A stretch of DNA of 64,000 nt from NCBI GenBank assembly GCA_027625145.1, contig JAQBXK010000007.1, positions 1-64,000 of the forward strand. The letters run 5' to 3'. Origin of the DNA: Pseudomonadota bacterium. GTDB lineage: Bacteria > Pseudomonadota > Alphaproteobacteria > Puniceispirillales > Marisalimonadaceae. Each line of letters opens with the position of its first letter. Within the stretch, counting starts at the first letter, position 1. Of the stretch, positions 1-7,801 are shown one piece after another. Made by a program: the position numbers and the translations under genes. The notes below the pieces were generated by a model. That model worked only from the letters and a program-made list of their open reading frames with translations. It searched no databases and had not been told where the DNA came from.

Positions 1-148
1 GTTTATTAAAGAAAAAAATAAAGATGAAACATTGTTAATTTATTGTTATCACGGGAATTCAAGCAAGTCGGCAGCTAATTTTTTTGCAGAAAAAGGATTT
101 ATAAATGCCTTTAGTATGGACGAAGGTTACTCTGGCTGGATAAAGTAA
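1..148 (+). CDS. Rhodanese domain protein, C-terminal fragment (GlpE-like)
   Basis: The window opens inside this gene; the reading frame begins at base 2 and stops with TAA at 146-148, leaving 48 residues. They contain the sulfurtransferase loop CYHGNSS, whose cysteine would carry the persulfide, followed by the usual C-terminal helix and the EGYSGWIK ending. The loop is close to that of GlpE-type single-domain thiosulfate sulfurtransferases (known family pattern). The gene converges on the MaoC-like gene with only 8 bp between the stops. The N-terminus, start and full length lie outside the window, so a longer multi-domain protein is possible. Confidence 0.75.
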   Translation, partial: FIKEKNKDETLLIYCYHGNSSKSAANFFAEKGFINAFSMDEGYSGWIK

Positions 149-156
149 TAATCAAC

Positions 157-615
157 TTATTTATCTTGTTTAGTTTTTAACATAGAGTTTGATATCCATG
201 TCATTACAATATCATCATTTTGGTTAGTTACGGTTTGCTTTAATCGGACAGTTCCTTTAGTTGGATTTTTACTTGATTTTTTAGTCTCTAAAACCTCAAC
301 TTTGGTTTTTAAAACATCACCAGGATATACAGGCTTTGTCCATCTTAATTCATCAAGTCCCCAAGCACCCATACCTGTTCCGTTAAAAATATCTGTTTTA
401 AAAATTTGCGTAAATGATTTCCCTAATGTCATAAAACCACTAGATGTTAATTGTCCAAAAGGTCCTTTTTTTGCTTCCTCTTCATCCAAATGAAAAGTCT
501 GTGGATCGTATTTTGAAGCAAAATCTATTATTTCATCTTTTGAAATTAAAGTTCCATCTGTTTCAAAAGTCATTCCAACAGAAAAATCTTCAAAATACAT
601 CGGTTTAAGTTTCAT
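157..615 (-). CDS. MaoC-like (R)-specific enoyl-CoA hydratase
   Basis: A 152-residue single hot-dog-fold protein of the MaoC/hydratase-2 family, which adds water to trans-2-enoyl-CoA. The family catalytic pair is visible as Asp37 and His42 in the segment DPQTFHLDEE, followed by the conserved GPFGQLTSSGF stretch. It is the last gene of the minus-strand operon that starts with the acyl-CoA ligase at 9769, after the SDR gene, so it probably supplies the hydration step next to the SDR dehydrogenase in degradation of the acid that the operon imports. The substrate cannot be told from sequence. Some MaoC-like proteins have other dehydratase roles. Confidence 0.85.
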   Translation of the reverse strand: MKLKPMYFEDFSVGMTFETDGTLISKDEIIDFASKYDPQTFHLDEEEAKKGPFGQLTSSGFMTLGKSFTQIFKTDIFNGTGMGAWGLDELRWTKPVYPGDVLKTKVEVLETKKSSKNPTKGTVRLKQTVTNQNDDIVMTWISNSMLKTKQDK

Positions 616-643
616 GACAGGATAATTTTTCTGTGAATAGGTT

Positions 644-1393
644 TTATCTAGGAGCTAATCTAACAGAGCCATCAAGTCTTATAGTTTCACCATTTAACAT
701 AACATTGGTTAAAATGCTTTCAACTAACATGGCGTATTCTAGAGGTGTGCCAAGACGCTTTGGGAATATAGTTGTCGCTATCAAGCTTTGTTGAACTTCT
801 TCACTCATACCTGATAACATTGCAGTAGCAAAAAGTCCTGGTGCAATGGTGTTAACTCTTATTCCATTTGATGCAAGTTCACGAGCAATAGGAAGGGTCA
901 TTCCTGCTATTCCACCTTTTGATGCTGAATACGCAGCTTGTCCTATTTGTCCATCAAATGCTGCAACTGATGCAGTGTTTATAATAACGCCCTTTTCACC
1001 TTCATGATCAGGTTCATTACTTTGCATTTTATCAGCACATAATCTTAGCATGTTAAAGCTTCCAATTAAGTTCACTCTTAATACTTTTTCAAAAAGTGCT
1101 AGATCATGCATTCCTCTACTAGAAACAACTTTTGCACCAATAGCAATTCCAGCACAATTAACTAAACAATTAATTCCATTAAAATCGGTTATAGCCTTTT
1201 TCATTTCTTCTTCGTTAGATACATCTCCAACAAAATACTTGGCACCAATTTCATCAGCAACATTTTTAAGGCCATCGGCGTTTAAATCTATTAATAGAAG
1301 TTCTGCCCCTCTTTCTTTTAGATATCTTGCTGTACCTTCGCCAAGGCCACTTCCAGCACCAGTAATAACTGCTTTAACATTTTTAAGTATCAT
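644..1393 (-). CDS. SDR-family 3-hydroxyacyl-CoA dehydrogenase (type II-like)
   Basis: A 249-residue short-chain dehydrogenase. The NAD-binding TGAGSGLG motif is at residues 11-18 and the catalytic set Ser142, Tyr155, Lys159 (YSASK) is intact. Overall it resembles 17beta-HSD type 10 / 3-hydroxyacyl-CoA dehydrogenase type II, including the AAFDGQIGQAAYSASKGG stretch. An acidic residue (Asp36) after beta-2 suggests NAD rather than NADP. It sits between the PaaK-like ligase (2 bp gap) and the MaoC hydratase, so oxidation of a 3-hydroxyacyl-CoA is the natural role (inference from context). Confidence 0.85.
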   Translation of the reverse strand: MILKNVKAVITGAGSGLGEGTARYLKERGAELLLIDLNADGLKNVADEIGAKYFVGDVSNEEEMKKAITDFNGINCLVNCAGIAIGAKVVSSRGMHDLALFEKVLRVNLIGSFNMLRLCADKMQSNEPDHEGEKGVIINTASVAAFDGQIGQAAYSASKGGIAGMTLPIARELASNGIRVNTIAPGLFATAMLSGMSEEVQQSLIATTIFPKRLGTPLEYAMLVESILTNVMLNGETIRLDGSVRLAPR

Positions 1394-1395
1394 TT

Positions 1396-2643
1396 TTATT
1401 CTCCAAAATCACGAGTATCATCTATCACTTTTCCATCATTTGGTAAACTATTAACAGAAACTATTTCTACCGTTCCTCTTAAATTTATAATATTTTTTAC
1501 TTCAGATATTATTTTTTCTTGGATATTTTTTATTTCAGATGTCTCAGTAACATTAGTCTCTATTTTAATATGAAGTTCATCTCTATCATTGGATCGACTA
1601 ATAATCATTCTTGCTTTATTATTTTTAAAATTAAGATTTTCTAAAACTTTATTAACTTGAGATGGTTGAACAAACATACCTCTAACTTTTGTTGTTTGGT
1701 CAGCTCTTCCAAGCCATCCTTTTATTCTTTTGTTGGTTCTTCCAGTAGAGCTTATGCCTTCTTGAATAGCAGAAAGATCTCCAGTAGCAAACCGTATGAT
1801 AGGTAATTCTAAATTATTGAGAACAGTAACTACAACTTCTCCAACTTCTCCGTCAGGTATAACATGACCTGTTCCAGGTCTAACAATTTCTAAGATAATA
1901 TTTTCATCGATTATCATTCCATCGTTTTCATCTGCCTCATAAGCTATCAAGCCTAAATCAGCTGTTCCATAACATTGGCGAACTTGAATATTCCGTTCTT
2001 TAAAGTTTTGAGCGACATTTGGGAAAAGTGGTCCACCAGTAACTACTGCTTTTTTAAGAGATGTAAGAGGTATGTTTTTTTCATCAGCTTTATTTAGAAT
2101 AATTTTTAAAAAATCAGGAACTCCAATATATGCTGTAGTTCCTAAAGTATGCATAACTTCTAATTGTAAATCTGTATTCTCACCTCCAGCAGGAAAAACA
2201 GTGCATTTTAAAATTCGCGCAGCTTCTTCAAACATCGCTCCAGCAGGGGTAAAATGATAGGAGAAACAATTTTGAACAATATCTCCATAACCAATGTTGG
2301 CAGCATGTAATGCTCTTGAAAATCTCCACCAATCTTTAGAGTGACCGTCTAGATCATAAATAGGTCCTGGAGATCTATAAATATGAGCAAAATCTATCAC
2401 TTTACTAATATTTAAATTTGCAAAGGGTGGATTTTCAACTTGTTGATTAATTAAAGCTGTTTTTCGTAATAAAGGAATTGATTTTAAATCAGATAAATTT
2501 TCTAATTTATTAGATAGTCGTTCAGATTGATTTGGATTATTTTGTGCTGTTGCAATTAGAATATTTAATTTATTTAAATGATCTAGCTCTCTATCAGCCT
2601 TAGAACGCAATTCTAAATCATCAAAAAACTTTTTATTTATCAT
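1396..2643 (-). CDS. Phenylacetate-CoA ligase family protein (PaaK-like)
   Basis: A 415-residue AMP-forming ligase of the PaaK/adenylate-forming superfamily, slightly shorter than typical PaaK (about 430-440). The adenylate-forming motif CYGTADLGLIAYE is clear in the middle, and the C-terminal swinging domain is present with GWLGRADQTTKVRGMFV. The N-terminal glycine-rich loop that is usually SSGTTG is degenerate here (YRSPGPIYD near residue 90), a form I associate with PaaK relatives encoded beside Liv-type importers. It lies directly downstream of livF, spacing 7 bp. It probably activates an imported aromatic or alicyclic acid to its CoA thioester; substrate unknown. Confidence 0.8.
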   Translation of the reverse strand: MINKKFFDDLELRSKADRELDHLNKLNILIATAQNNPNQSERLSNKLENLSDLKSIPLLRKTALINQQVENPPFANLNISKVIDFAHIYRSPGPIYDLDGHSKDWWRFSRALHAANIGYGDIVQNCFSYHFTPAGAMFEEAARILKCTVFPAGGENTDLQLEVMHTLGTTAYIGVPDFLKIILNKADEKNIPLTSLKKAVVTGGPLFPNVAQNFKERNIQVRQCYGTADLGLIAYEADENDGMIIDENIILEIVRPGTGHVIPDGEVGEVVVTVLNNLELPIIRFATGDLSAIQEGISSTGRTNKRIKGWLGRADQTTKVRGMFVQPSQVNKVLENLNFKNNKARMIISRSNDRDELHIKIETNVTETSEIKNIQEKIISEVKNIINLRGTVEIVSVNSLPNDGKVIDDTRDFGE

Positions 2644-2650
2644 TATAGTT

Positions 2651-3493
2651 TTATAACCATCTTTTTCGACGTCTATATTGTTTTACGTCTTTAAATGATT
2701 GTCTTCCTTCACCAGATATACCTAAATAAAATTCTTTGACATCTTCGTTATCTCTCATAGATTCAGCGCTGCCTTCCATAACAACGCGTCCATTTTCAAG
2801 AATATATGCATATTCAGCGTATTGAAGTGCTATATTAGTATTTTGTTCTGCAAGTAAAATTGTCACACCTTCTTTTTTATTGATCTCTTTAACAATTTCA
2901 AAAATTTGTTTTACTAACTGTGGAGCTAGACCCATTGAAGGTTCATCTAATAATATCATAGTTGGTTTTGCCATTAAAGCACGACCTATAGCTATCATTT
3001 GTTGTTCACCGCCAGATGTATAACCCGCTTGTGATGTCCTTCTGTCACGTAATCTTGGAAAATAATTATAAACTCTTTCTAGATCAAGTTTAACCTCTTT
3101 TGCATTACTTCTAGTATAAGCACCAGTAAGTAAGTTTTCTTCAACTGTTAAATGCTCAAAACAATGTCTGCCTTCCATAACTTGAATAACGCCTTTTTTA
3201 ACAAGTTGTGATGGATCAAGCTCGTGTATGTACTCATCTTTAAACTTAACTGAACCTTTTGTAACCTGACCTCTTTCTGAAGCTAATAAAGTAGATATTG
3301 CTTTTAACGTTGTACTTTTCCCAGCACCATTCCCACCAAGTAAAGCAGTAATACCCCCTTTTCTTACATTTAAGCTTACGCCCTTTAAAACTAAAATAAC
3401 ATGGCTGTAAACCACTTCAATATTATTAACTATCAGAATATCATCATTTTCATCTGATTTTTTATTGTTATTTATTGCTTTAATATCAGCCAT
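2651..3493 (-). CDS. livF: ABC transporter ATP-binding protein, LivF-type
   Basis: A 280-residue ATPase of a branched-chain-amino-acid-type (HAAT) importer. Walker A (GGNGAGKST, near residue 55), the LivF-style signature SGGEQQM, Walker B (MILLDEPSMGL) and the H-loop region AEQN are present. It is longer than classic LivF (about 235) because of a 20-residue polar N-terminal extension and a basic tail ending YRRRKRWL; similar extensions are seen in LivF proteins located next to PaaK-like ligases. It follows livK after a hairpin with a T tract (3511-3546), so its expression probably depends on partial read-through. The substrate is probably not leucine, given the catabolic neighbours. Confidence 0.88.
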   Translation of the reverse strand: MADIKAINNNKKSDENDDILIVNNIEVVYSHVILVLKGVSLNVRKGGITALLGGNGAGKSTTLKAISTLLASERGQVTKGSVKFKDEYIHELDPSQLVKKGVIQVMEGRHCFEHLTVEENLLTGAYTRSNAKEVKLDLERVYNYFPRLRDRRTSQAGYTSGGEQQMIAIGRALMAKPTMILLDEPSMGLAPQLVKQIFEIVKEINKKEGVTILLAEQNTNIALQYAEYAYILENGRVVMEGSAESMRDNEDVKEFYLGISGEGRQSFKDVKQYRRRKRWL

Positions 3494-3510
3494 ATTTATT
3501 TACCTTTTTT

Positions 3511-3546
3511 AAAAAAAGAGCCTATTAAAATCTAAATAGGCTCTTT
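3511..3546 (-). terminator. Hairpin with U tract between livK and livF
   Basis: On the minus strand the arms AAAGAGCCTATT and AATAGGCTCTTT (3535-3546 and 3515-3526) pair over 12 bp with an 8-nt loop and run into a tract of seven U residues (3511-3517). This has the form of an intrinsic terminator, but it sits inside an operon, 7 bp after the livK stop and 18 bp before the livF start. Partial termination, or 3'-end protection of the livK message, would favour binding-protein synthesis. Confidence 0.75.
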
Positions 3547-3552
3547 AATTTT

Positions 3553-4848
3553 TTAGTTACAACGTAGAGTTAATTTTTGCTCTTCAGCGTATTTTGTAGA
3601 ATCTTCAGCGATTAATTTATTAACCACTTCACTGTCACCGTACATATATTCAGTGATTAAATTCCACTTTTTAGCTTTTGCATCCCATTGTTGAACTGCA
3701 GCTAAACCGCTTCCACCATGATTTTCACAAGTGTTCTCAAATGCAGGTGCAAAGTCCTTAAAGCCTAATTCTTGGTATCTCTTAGCATCAAGCTTTACAT
3801 TTTCCATTCCATCACGGTACATTGCTGCAGTGATTTTAGATGTTCCATGTATTTTTTGAGCAACTGTAGCAGCTTCTACTTGAACCATAGCTTGGAAAAG
3901 CCCTCTATTATATAGAACTGTTCCAAAATGAGATCCGTCACCTGATTGCTCACCTTTATCAAATACATATTTTTTAATATCTTTATGCACTTGATAGTTA
4001 TCTCCAGGAGCGTTAAATGTTAGCGACTTGTAACCATGAGCTCCCATACCAGATGGTAACACATCATTTTCTGATCCTGACCACCAAATTCCAATAAATT
4101 TATCCATCGGAAAACCAATTGATGCTGCAGATTTTATAGCAACAGAGTTCATCACACCCCAACCCCACATTAAGACATAATCTGGACGGCTTTTACGTAT
4201 ATTAAGCCAAGTTGCCTTTTGCTCTTGTCCTGGATGATCAACTGGTAATAACATTAGTTTATAGCCATGTTTCTTTGCTAAAACTTCAAGCGTTCTAATT
4301 GGCTCTTTACCATAAGCTGAGTTATGATAAACAAGTGCTATTGTTTTACCTTTAATGTTTCCCAGATTTTCTTTTAATACATGTCTAACAGCTATTGAGG
4401 CTCCATCCCAATAAGTTGCTGGAGCATTAAAAATCCATTTAAAAACTTTACCATTTTTAGCGGATGTTCTTCCGTAACCAGTAGAATAAACAGTAACTCC
4501 ATCATTGGTTGCTTTTGGAATTAATTGATAAGTAATACCAGTAGACATTGGTTGAAAAACCATAGCGTTTTCTTTGTTTTTCTCGTAGCACTCTACACCG
4601 ACTTGTGTTTTGTAACCAGTTTCGCATTCAGGGTGTAATATTTTTTCACCACCAATGCCGCCGTCTCTAGCGTTAATCATCTTATAGTAGTCAACAAAAC
4701 CATCTGCATTCGGAATTCCGTTAGGTGCATATGCTCCCGTACGGTATACAAGCATTGGAAATTTAAGATCTGCTACTGCTATTTCCACAAAACCAGAAAT
4801 CGCAACTACAGCACTAGTAAGTCCAATTATAAGTTGTTTTATTCTCAT
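3553..4848 (-). CDS. ABC transporter substrate-binding protein, LivK-type
   Basis: A 431-residue periplasmic binding protein of the Leu/Ile/Val type I fold. A Sec signal peptide is evident at residues 1-27 (basic MRIKQ, hydrophobic core, cleavage after a VADL-like region). Mature features include the ligand loop around YRTGAYAPNGIPNADG and DGGIGGEKI. It belongs to the larger HAAT binding proteins (about 400-430 residues) that accompany CoA-ligase-linked Liv operons. A good Shine-Dalgarno (GGGAGG) precedes the ATG. The gene is bracketed by terminator-like hairpins at 4879-4900 and 3511-3546, so it may form its own abundant transcript unit. Ligand unknown; an organic or aromatic acid is my inference. 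Confidence 0.87.
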   Translation of the reverse strand: MRIKQLIIGLTSAVVAISGFVEIAVADLKFPMLVYRTGAYAPNGIPNADGFVDYYKMINARDGGIGGEKILHPECETGYKTQVGVECYEKNKENAMVFQPMSTGITYQLIPKATNDGVTVYSTGYGRTSAKNGKVFKWIFNAPATYWDGASIAVRHVLKENLGNIKGKTIALVYHNSAYGKEPIRTLEVLAKKHGYKLMLLPVDHPGQEQKATWLNIRKSRPDYVLMWGWGVMNSVAIKSAASIGFPMDKFIGIWWSGSENDVLPSGMGAHGYKSLTFNAPGDNYQVHKDIKKYVFDKGEQSGDGSHFGTVLYNRGLFQAMVQVEAATVAQKIHGTSKITAAMYRDGMENVKLDAKRYQELGFKDFAPAFENTCENHGGSGLAAVQQWDAKAKKWNLITEYMYGDSEVVNKLIAEDSTKYAEEQKLTLRCN

Positions 4849-4871
4849 TAGTTCCTCCCTGAGAAATATTT

Positions 4872-4900
4872 AAAAAAACCTACTAATTTTATTTAGTAGG
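4872..4900 (-). terminator. Terminator-like hairpin between livM and livK
   Basis: Read on the minus strand, CCTACTAA and TTAGTAGG (4893-4900 and 4879-4886) form an 8-bp stem with a 6-nt loop, followed directly by seven U residues (4872-4878). It overlaps the livM stop codon and lies 30 bp upstream of the livK ATG. It looks like a weak intrinsic terminator or attenuator, separating the ligase-livGHM part from livK. Confidence 0.65.
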
Positions 4901-5972
4901 GGAAAGGCCATCGTCTTAATTTTTCTTTTGTGATGGACCAAAGTCTTGCAAGGCCATGTGGCTCTACAATTAAAAAAACAATCATTAAAAGACCCCAAAT
5001 AGATATTTCAAAGTGTTTAGCTGTCACTGCAGATAGACCTATAAGGTCTACCATTATAAATTTTAAACCAATTGGAAGGGTAACGATGAATCCAGCTCCA
5101 AGAAATGATCCTAACATAGACCCCAGACCTCCGATTATAATCATAAATAAAACTGGAAAAGACATTGTCATAATATCAAATGATTCCGTTACTTCAATGG
5201 CTCCTAGAAAAATAGCAAAGTACAAAGCCCCAGAAACCCCAATAAAAAATGAGCTAACAGCAAAGGCTGACAATTTAGTTTTTAAAGGTGGAACTCCAAT
5301 AATTTCTGCAGCAATATCCATATCTCTAATTGCCATCCATGATCTACCTATTTTACTTCTAATCATGTTTTTTGCGGCAAAACCAAGAAGAACTACAAGG
5401 ACTAAACAAAATAAATATGTTGCATAAGGAGGAGCTGTTGCCCCTGTAACTGGTATTCCAAACATTAATCTTTCAGAAACAGTAATTTGGCCAGTAGCAG
5501 AATAATTATAAAACCAAGGAACTTTATTGAAAAGCCATACTAAAAAAAATTGAGCTGCAAGTGTTGCAACAGCCAAATAAAACCCTTTTATTCTTAAGGA
5601 AGGAAGTCCAAACACAATTCCAACAGCTGCAGTAATTACACCAGAAATAAGTACAATTATCATTATATTCAGATCTGGGAAAGAAGTCATAATTTTGTAC
5701 GTTGAGAAAGCCCCTACAGCCATAAATCCACCAGTGCCAAGCGATACTTGGCCACAATACCCTGTTAAAATATTAAGGCCTATGGCAGCTAAAGAAAAAA
5801 TTAGAAAAGGGACTAAAATGGCCTTTTCCCAATAACTGTTAATAAAAAAGGGAACTACAAGAAAAGCAATAAGCATTAAGGTGCTAAAGAGAACTTTATC
5901 CTGTATTAAAGGAAAAATAGCATGGTCAGACTTGTATGAAGACTTGTATTGACCTGTTTCTTTGTAAATCAT
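4893..5972 (-). CDS. livM: ABC transporter permease, LivM-type
   Basis: A 359-residue polytopic membrane protein of the LivM family, with roughly ten hydrophobic segments. Family signatures are visible: LTGYCGQVSLGTGGFMAVGA near the start, the SLRIKGFYLAVATLAAQF stretch, and the cytoplasmic EAA-like loop GRSWMAIRDMDIAAEIIGV that contacts the ATPase. A soluble N-terminal extension of about 25 residues precedes the first helix. It partners with LivH 5 bp upstream. It carries the imported solute across the inner membrane. Confidence 0.88.
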   Translation of the reverse strand: MIYKETGQYKSSYKSDHAIFPLIQDKVLFSTLMLIAFLVVPFFINSYWEKAILVPFLIFSLAAIGLNILTGYCGQVSLGTGGFMAVGAFSTYKIMTSFPDLNIMIIVLISGVITAAVGIVFGLPSLRIKGFYLAVATLAAQFFLVWLFNKVPWFYNYSATGQITVSERLMFGIPVTGATAPPYATYLFCLVLVVLLGFAAKNMIRSKIGRSWMAIRDMDIAAEIIGVPPLKTKLSAFAVSSFFIGVSGALYFAIFLGAIEVTESFDIMTMSFPVLFMIIIGGLGSMLGSFLGAGFIVTLPIGLKFIMVDLIGLSAVTAKHFEISIWGLLMIVFLIVEPHGLARLWSITKEKLRRWPFPY

Positions 5973-5977
5973 TAAAC

Positions 5978-6982
5978 TTAAACCCTCTCGATAATTTTCT
6001 CGCCAAATAAGCCTTGTGGACGAAACAATAAAAATACTAGTGCCATTACATAAGCAAACCAGTTCTCAAGAGCTCCAATTTGAAAAAAGCCACCAATATA
6101 AATTTCTGCTAATTTTTCACCCACTCCAATCATTAGCCCACCAATGATAGCTCCTGGAATTGAAGTAAATCCTCCAAGAATAAGAACAGGCAATGCTTTT
6201 AGAGCAATCAAGGATAATGAAAATTGCACCCCAGATTCAGTTCCCCACATTATTCCTGCCACCATTGCAATGAACCCTGAAATAGCCCAAACCAATACCC
6301 AAATAGTTCTTAATGAAATGCCAACTGATAATGCGGCTTGATGATCGTCAGCAACAGCTCTAAGCGCTCTTCCAGTTTTGGTATATTGAGAAAAAAGAGC
6401 TAAAGAAACCACTAAAACGACAGCTATTACTGAAGCCCATACATTTAATACATCAACATACATTCCATAATAATCACTGCCTTCAGGAGCAAGTCCTATA
6501 GTTGCTTGTTCAAGCCATTCAGATCCTCCACTTGGAATACCTACATCTAAGACTTTTACATTAGAGCCCCACATTAAATCTCCAACTCCCTCTAGTACAA
6601 AAGCTAAACCAATTGTTGCCATAAATAAAATAATAGGCTCTTGGTTTATTAGATGTTTTAGAACCAGTCGTTCTATTACCCAGGCTAAAGCAATCATAGT
6701 TATCATAGTTAAAATGATTGCTAGAAAGTTAGGCATAGAAGCATACCAATGATGATAATTTGTACCAAAAAGTTCATTTATAAGGTGAGCAAAAGGAACT
6801 TGACCTGTTTGATAACCTACTAGTGTTAGAGCTGCAAAAAGAGCAAACACACCCTGTGCAAAGTTAAATACACCTGAAGCTTTAAATATTAAAACAAATC
6901 CAAGTGCAACTAGGGAATACATAACTCCCGACATCAATCCGTTTAGAACGGTTTCAATAAAATTTAGTAAATCAACACTCAT
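5978..6982 (-). CDS. livH: ABC transporter permease, LivH-type
   Basis: A 334-residue membrane protein of the LivH family. It shows the NGLMSGVMYSLVALGFVLIFKASGVFNFAQG start typical of the family (first helix and amphipathic segment), the coupling-loop region GRALRAVADDHQAALSVGI, and the C-terminal LRFRPQGLFG-type ending (FLLFRPQGLFGEKI). Periplasmic loops around residues 75-90 and 150-170 are longer than in E. coli LivH, as in the CoA-ligase-associated subgroup. It lies between livG (15 bp upstream) and livM (5 bp downstream). Confidence 0.88.
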   Translation of the reverse strand: MSVDLLNFIETVLNGLMSGVMYSLVALGFVLIFKASGVFNFAQGVFALFAALTLVGYQTGQVPFAHLINELFGTNYHHWYASMPNFLAIILTMITMIALAWVIERLVLKHLINQEPIILFMATIGLAFVLEGVGDLMWGSNVKVLDVGIPSGGSEWLEQATIGLAPEGSDYYGMYVDVLNVWASVIAVVLVVSLALFSQYTKTGRALRAVADDHQAALSVGISLRTIWVLVWAISGFIAMVAGIMWGTESGVQFSLSLIALKALPVLILGGFTSIPGAIIGGLMIGVGEKLAEIYIGGFFQIGALENWFAYVMALVFLLFRPQGLFGEKIIERV

Positions 6983-6997
6983 AAAATATTTTCCTTA

Positions 6998-7801
6998 TTA
7001 ATCATCTGACACACCTAAGTAGGCATCAATAACTGCTTTATTATTTCGTATTTCTTGTGGAAAACCAGAACCTATTTTTTTCCCATAATCTAAAACAACA
7101 ATTCTATCTGAAATATCCATTACCACTCCCATATCGTGTTCAATCAATACTATAGTGGTTTTAAACTCATTATTAACTGTTAAAACAAATCTACTCATGT
7201 CCTGTTTTTCTTCTACATTCATTCCTGCCATTGGCTCATCAAGAAGTAATATTTCAGGCTCCATTGCCAATGCTCTGCCAAGCTCAACTCTTTTTTGCAA
7301 GCCGTATGGAAGAGATCCAACGGGAGTTCTTCTTATTGATTGGAGGTCTAGAAAATCTATTACCCGTTCAACTTTTTCACGGTGAATTTCTTCTTCTTTT
7401 CCTGCAGGGCCGAAGTAAAGGGCTTGCATTAAAAAATTTTGTTTTTGCTTTAATAATCTTCCCGTCATTAAGTTATCTAATGTACTCATGCCTTTAAAAA
7501 GAGCTATATTTTGGAATGTTCTGGCAATACCGCTTTTGGCTGCAAATTCTGGTTCCATCCCCTTGCGATCTGTTCCAGCAAAGTTAATTAAGCCACTTGT
7601 AGGTTTGTAAAAGCCGTTTATCACATTTAACATGGATGATTTGCCGGCACCATTTGGCCCTATAATAGCAAAAACTTCTCCTTTATTCACTTCAAAAGAA
7701 ACATCAGTTAGAGCTTTTACTCCACCAAAAGCTAAGCTAATATTTTTTAGCTCAAGAATTTTTTTGCCATAGGGAATATTTTGTAGATCTTGTAAACTCA
7801 T
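6998..7801 (-). CDS. livG: ABC transporter ATP-binding protein, LivG-type
   Basis: A 267-residue ATPase of the LivG type. Walker A GPNGAGKSS is near residue 50, the LivG-like signature is degenerate (LPYGLQKRVELGRAL), Walker B is EILLLDEPMAGM and the switch histidine is in LIEHDMGVVM. It starts immediately after the stop of the acyl-CoA ligase gene (0 bp gap), so the two are translationally close. It energises the LivHM pore together with LivF. Confidence 0.9.
   Translation of the reverse strand: MSLQDLQNIPYGKKILELKNISLAFGGVKALTDVSFEVNKGEVFAIIGPNGAGKSSMLNVINGFYKPTSGLINFAGTDRKGMEPEFAAKSGIARTFQNIALFKGMSTLDNLMTGRLLKQKQNFLMQALYFGPAGKEEEIHREKVERVIDFLDLQSIRRTPVGSLPYGLQKRVELGRALAMEPEILLLDEPMAGMNVEEKQDMSRFVLTVNNEFKTTIVLIEHDMGVVMDISDRIVVLDYGKKIGSGFPQEIRNNKAVIDAYLGVSDD

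Noticed and set aside
4930-5427. Plus-strand frame of 165 codons opposite livM
   Set aside because: It is antisense to a clear LivM gene whose hydrophobic codons produce open antisense frames; the translation has no family features.
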